Source: RPQJ01 sp963754535 (GTDB lineage Bacteria > Pseudomonadota > Gammaproteobacteria > Steroidobacterales > Steroidobacteraceae). From it: 64,000 nt of DNA. Position numbers and translations under genes: made by a program. This document shows positions 62,470 to 64,000 of this stretch, piece by piece (the first letter of the stretch is position 1; every line of letters starts with the position of its first letter). A model generated the notes under the pieces. That model did not search any database. It was not told the origin of the DNA and was given only the letters and a program-made list of their open reading frames with translations. The stretch is from NCBI GenBank assembly GCA_963754535.1, contig CAVWGG010000037.1, positions 1-64,000 on the forward strand, given 5' to 3'.

Positions 62470-64000
62470 ATGAAGACGCATGCCCGGGTGATCGTGATCG
62501 GCGGCGGTTCCGTCGGTTGCAGCGCCCTCTACCACCTGACGCAGCTCGGGCTCACGGACGTCGTGCTGCTCGAGCGCGACGAACTCACGGCCGGCTCCAC
62601 CTGGCACGCGGCAGGCAACTGCCCGAACTTCTCGACCTCGTGGAACGTGATCAAGCTGCAGCGTCACAGCACCAAGCTGTTCGCGACGCTGGCCGAGAAG
62701 GTCGGCTACGACATCAACTACCACATTACCGGCAGCGTGCGCCTCGCGCACACGCGCAATCGCGTGGACGAGTTCAGGCACGTCGTCTCGCAGGCCCATG
62801 CCCAGGGCATCGAGTTCGAGATGCTGAGCCCGGCCGAGATCGTCGAGCGGCACCCGTTCGTCGACACGACCGACATCCTCGCCGGCCTCTACGATCCGTA
62901 CGACGGCGACATCGACCCGGCGCAGCTCACGCAGGCGCTGGCCAAGGGCGCACGCGACGCGGGCGCGAAGATCTACCGCGGGACCAAGGTCACCTCGATC
63001 GAGCGCCTGCCGTCCGGTGAATGGCGGGTGCACACCGACAAGGGCACGATCCAGGCCGAGTCCGTGATCAATGCGGCCGGCTACCGCGGCGGTGAAATCG
63101 CGGCGATGGTCGGCGAGTACCTGCCCATCGTCACGCTGTCGCACCAGTACCTGATCACCGAAGACATTCCGGCGCTGGCCGAGCGCGGGGATGCACGCCT
63201 GCCCCTGCTGCGCGATCCGGACATCAGCTACTACATGCGCCAGGAACGCCACGGCCTCATCCTCGGCCCGTACGAGTGGAAGGCCACGGCGCACTGGCTG
63301 GACAAGATTCCGGACGAGTTCGCGAACCAGCTGTTCGACGACGACCTCGGCCGCCTCGAGAAGTACATCGAAGCCGCGTGCGAGCGCGTGCCGATCCTCG
63401 GCACGGCCGGCGTCAAGAAAGTGATCAACGGCCCGATCCCGTATGCGCCCGATGGCAATCCGCTGATCGGTCCCGCGCCGGGATTGCCCGGCTTTTACCA
63501 CTGCTGTGCGTTCACGTTCGGCATCGCGCAGGCGGGCGGCGCCGGCAAGATCATTGCCGAATGGGTCGCGCACGGGCAGCCCGAGTGGGACGTGTGGCCC
63601 CTCGATTCGCGGCGCTACCTCGAATTTGCGAACGACAAGTTCGTGCTGGCCAAGGCCATCGAGACCTACCAGCACGAATACGGCATCGGCTACCCGGCCG
63701 AGGAACGAGCCGCGGGTCGTCCGGCCAAGACCTCGCCTGCGTACCTGCGCCTCGCGGCGAAGGGCGCGAAGTTCGGCGCCCGTGGCGGCTGGGAACGCGC
63801 CGTCTACTTCCCGCACGCCAGCGATCCGACCGAGCCGGAAGTCTCTTTCCGTCGTCCGGCGTGGCACAAGGCGATCGAGCGCGAATGCGCGGCGGCCGAG
63901 AAGCGCGTGGCCGTGCTCGACCTGCCGGGCTTCACCAAGTTCGAGGTGACGGGCACGGGTGCCCCCGCCTGGCTCGATCACATGGTCGCCGGCGTCGTGC
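62470..64000 (+). CDS. second DMGDH-like FAD oxidoreductase with GcvT domain, cut by window edge
   Basis: 510 residues visible from the ATG at 62470. ARVIVIGGGSVGCSALYHLT is the FAD site; AGSTWHAAGNCPNFSTSWNV has His46 at the covalent-FAD position. YAPDGNPLIGPAPGLPGFYH and CAFTFGIAQAGGAGKIIAEW close the oxidase domain. The GcvT domain has begun (WERAVYFPHASDPTEPEVSF, VAVLDLPGFTKFEVTGTGAP) when the window ends. A tandem paralogue of the previous gene with different substrate-side text (NCPNFSTSW versus LVGQLRATR), so the two may take successive demethylations. Confidence 0.92.
   Translation, partial: MKTHARVIVIGGGSVGCSALYHLTQLGLTDVVLLERDELTAGSTWHAAGNCPNFSTSWNVIKLQRHSTKLFATLAEKVGYDINYHITGSVRLAHTRNRVDEFRHVVSQAHAQGIEFEMLSPAEIVERHPFVDTTDILAGLYDPYDGDIDPAQLTQALAKGARDAGAKIYRGTKVTSIERLPSGEWRVHTDKGTIQAESVINAAGYRGGEIAAMVGEYLPIVTLSHQYLITEDIPALAERGDARLPLLRDPDISYYMRQERHGLILGPYEWKATAHWLDKIPDEFANQLFDDDLGRLEKYIEAACERVPILGTAGVKKVINGPIPYAPDGNPLIGPAPGLPGFYHCCAFTFGIAQAGGAGKIIAEWVAHGQPEWDVWPLDSRRYLEFANDKFVLAKAIETYQHEYGIGYPAEERAAGRPAKTSPAYLRLAAKGAKFGARGGWERAVYFPHASDPTEPEVSFRRPAWHKAIERECAAAEKRVAVLDLPGFTKFEVTGTGAPAWLDHMVAGVV

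Overview
The window is GC-rich, densely packed chromosomal DNA of a Gram-negative, respiring proteobacterium. Evidence: a complete System I cytochrome c maturation operon (ccmA-I), an outer-membrane barrel protein, periplasmic lipoproteins, a DgcZ-like diguanylate cyclase, a YheU/UPF0270 protein and an NAD-dependent molybdenum formate dehydrogenase. Gene content and the ccm order point to a gammaproteobacterium, perhaps near Steroidobacterales, Nevskiales or Xanthomonadales; this is inference, not proof. No integrase, transposase, phage gene, CRISPR array or rRNA was found. No gene-free stretch exceeds 300 bases. The longest gaps are 8228-8438, 58174-58390 and 4139-4318.

Left part (1-21.7 kb): mostly housekeeping and envelope genes. 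They include a MetX-like hydrolase (cut by the window edge), a DsbA-like protein, MenA overlapping a bile-acid:sodium-symporter homologue, a nitroreductase, a RIO1-like kinase, a TPR protein, a zinc-sensor diguanylate cyclase and a MarR regulator with a palindromic, apparently leaderless promoter. A run of short, overlapping minus-strand genes follows (RDD membrane protein, small secreted proteins, YheU, glutathione transferase, Cu/Zn superoxide dismutase), then a class I HMG-CoA reductase, an M61-M20 peptidase pair and a BON-domain protein.

Middle part (21.7-38.6 kb): ccmABCDEFGHI on the minus strand, with a MaoC-like dehydratase gene as apparent last member; ccmG carries a frameshift. Next is a leucine/isovalerate catabolic cluster (isovaleryl-CoA dehydrogenase, MaoC-like hydratase, CitE-like lyase, both methylcrotonyl-CoA carboxylase subunits) with a divergent GntR regulator and a palindromic operator between them. 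A tRNA-Leu(UAA) and two glutathione transferases follow.

Right part (38.7-64 kb): an island that reads as demethylation and C1 oxidation of quaternary or methylated amines. It holds fdsGBAD formate dehydrogenase, folD, a choline-dehydrogenase-like GMC oxidoreductase, an FAD oxidoreductase, an MFS transporter, a betaine-aldehyde-dehydrogenase-like enzyme, an MttB-superfamily methyltransferase without pyrrolysine, and two tandem dimethylglycine/sarcosine-dehydrogenase-like flavoproteins with folate (GcvT) domains. A plausible flow is choline to betaine aldehyde to betaine, stepwise demethylation to glycine, methylene-folate through FolD to formate, and formate to CO2 with NADH. A CobS/CobT-like AAA+/VWA pair sits inside the island.

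Sequence quality: genes between about 48.5 and 58.0 kb carry many apparent single-base indels, mostly in short homopolymers. These may be sequencing or assembly errors rather than true pseudogenes, and reads should decide.
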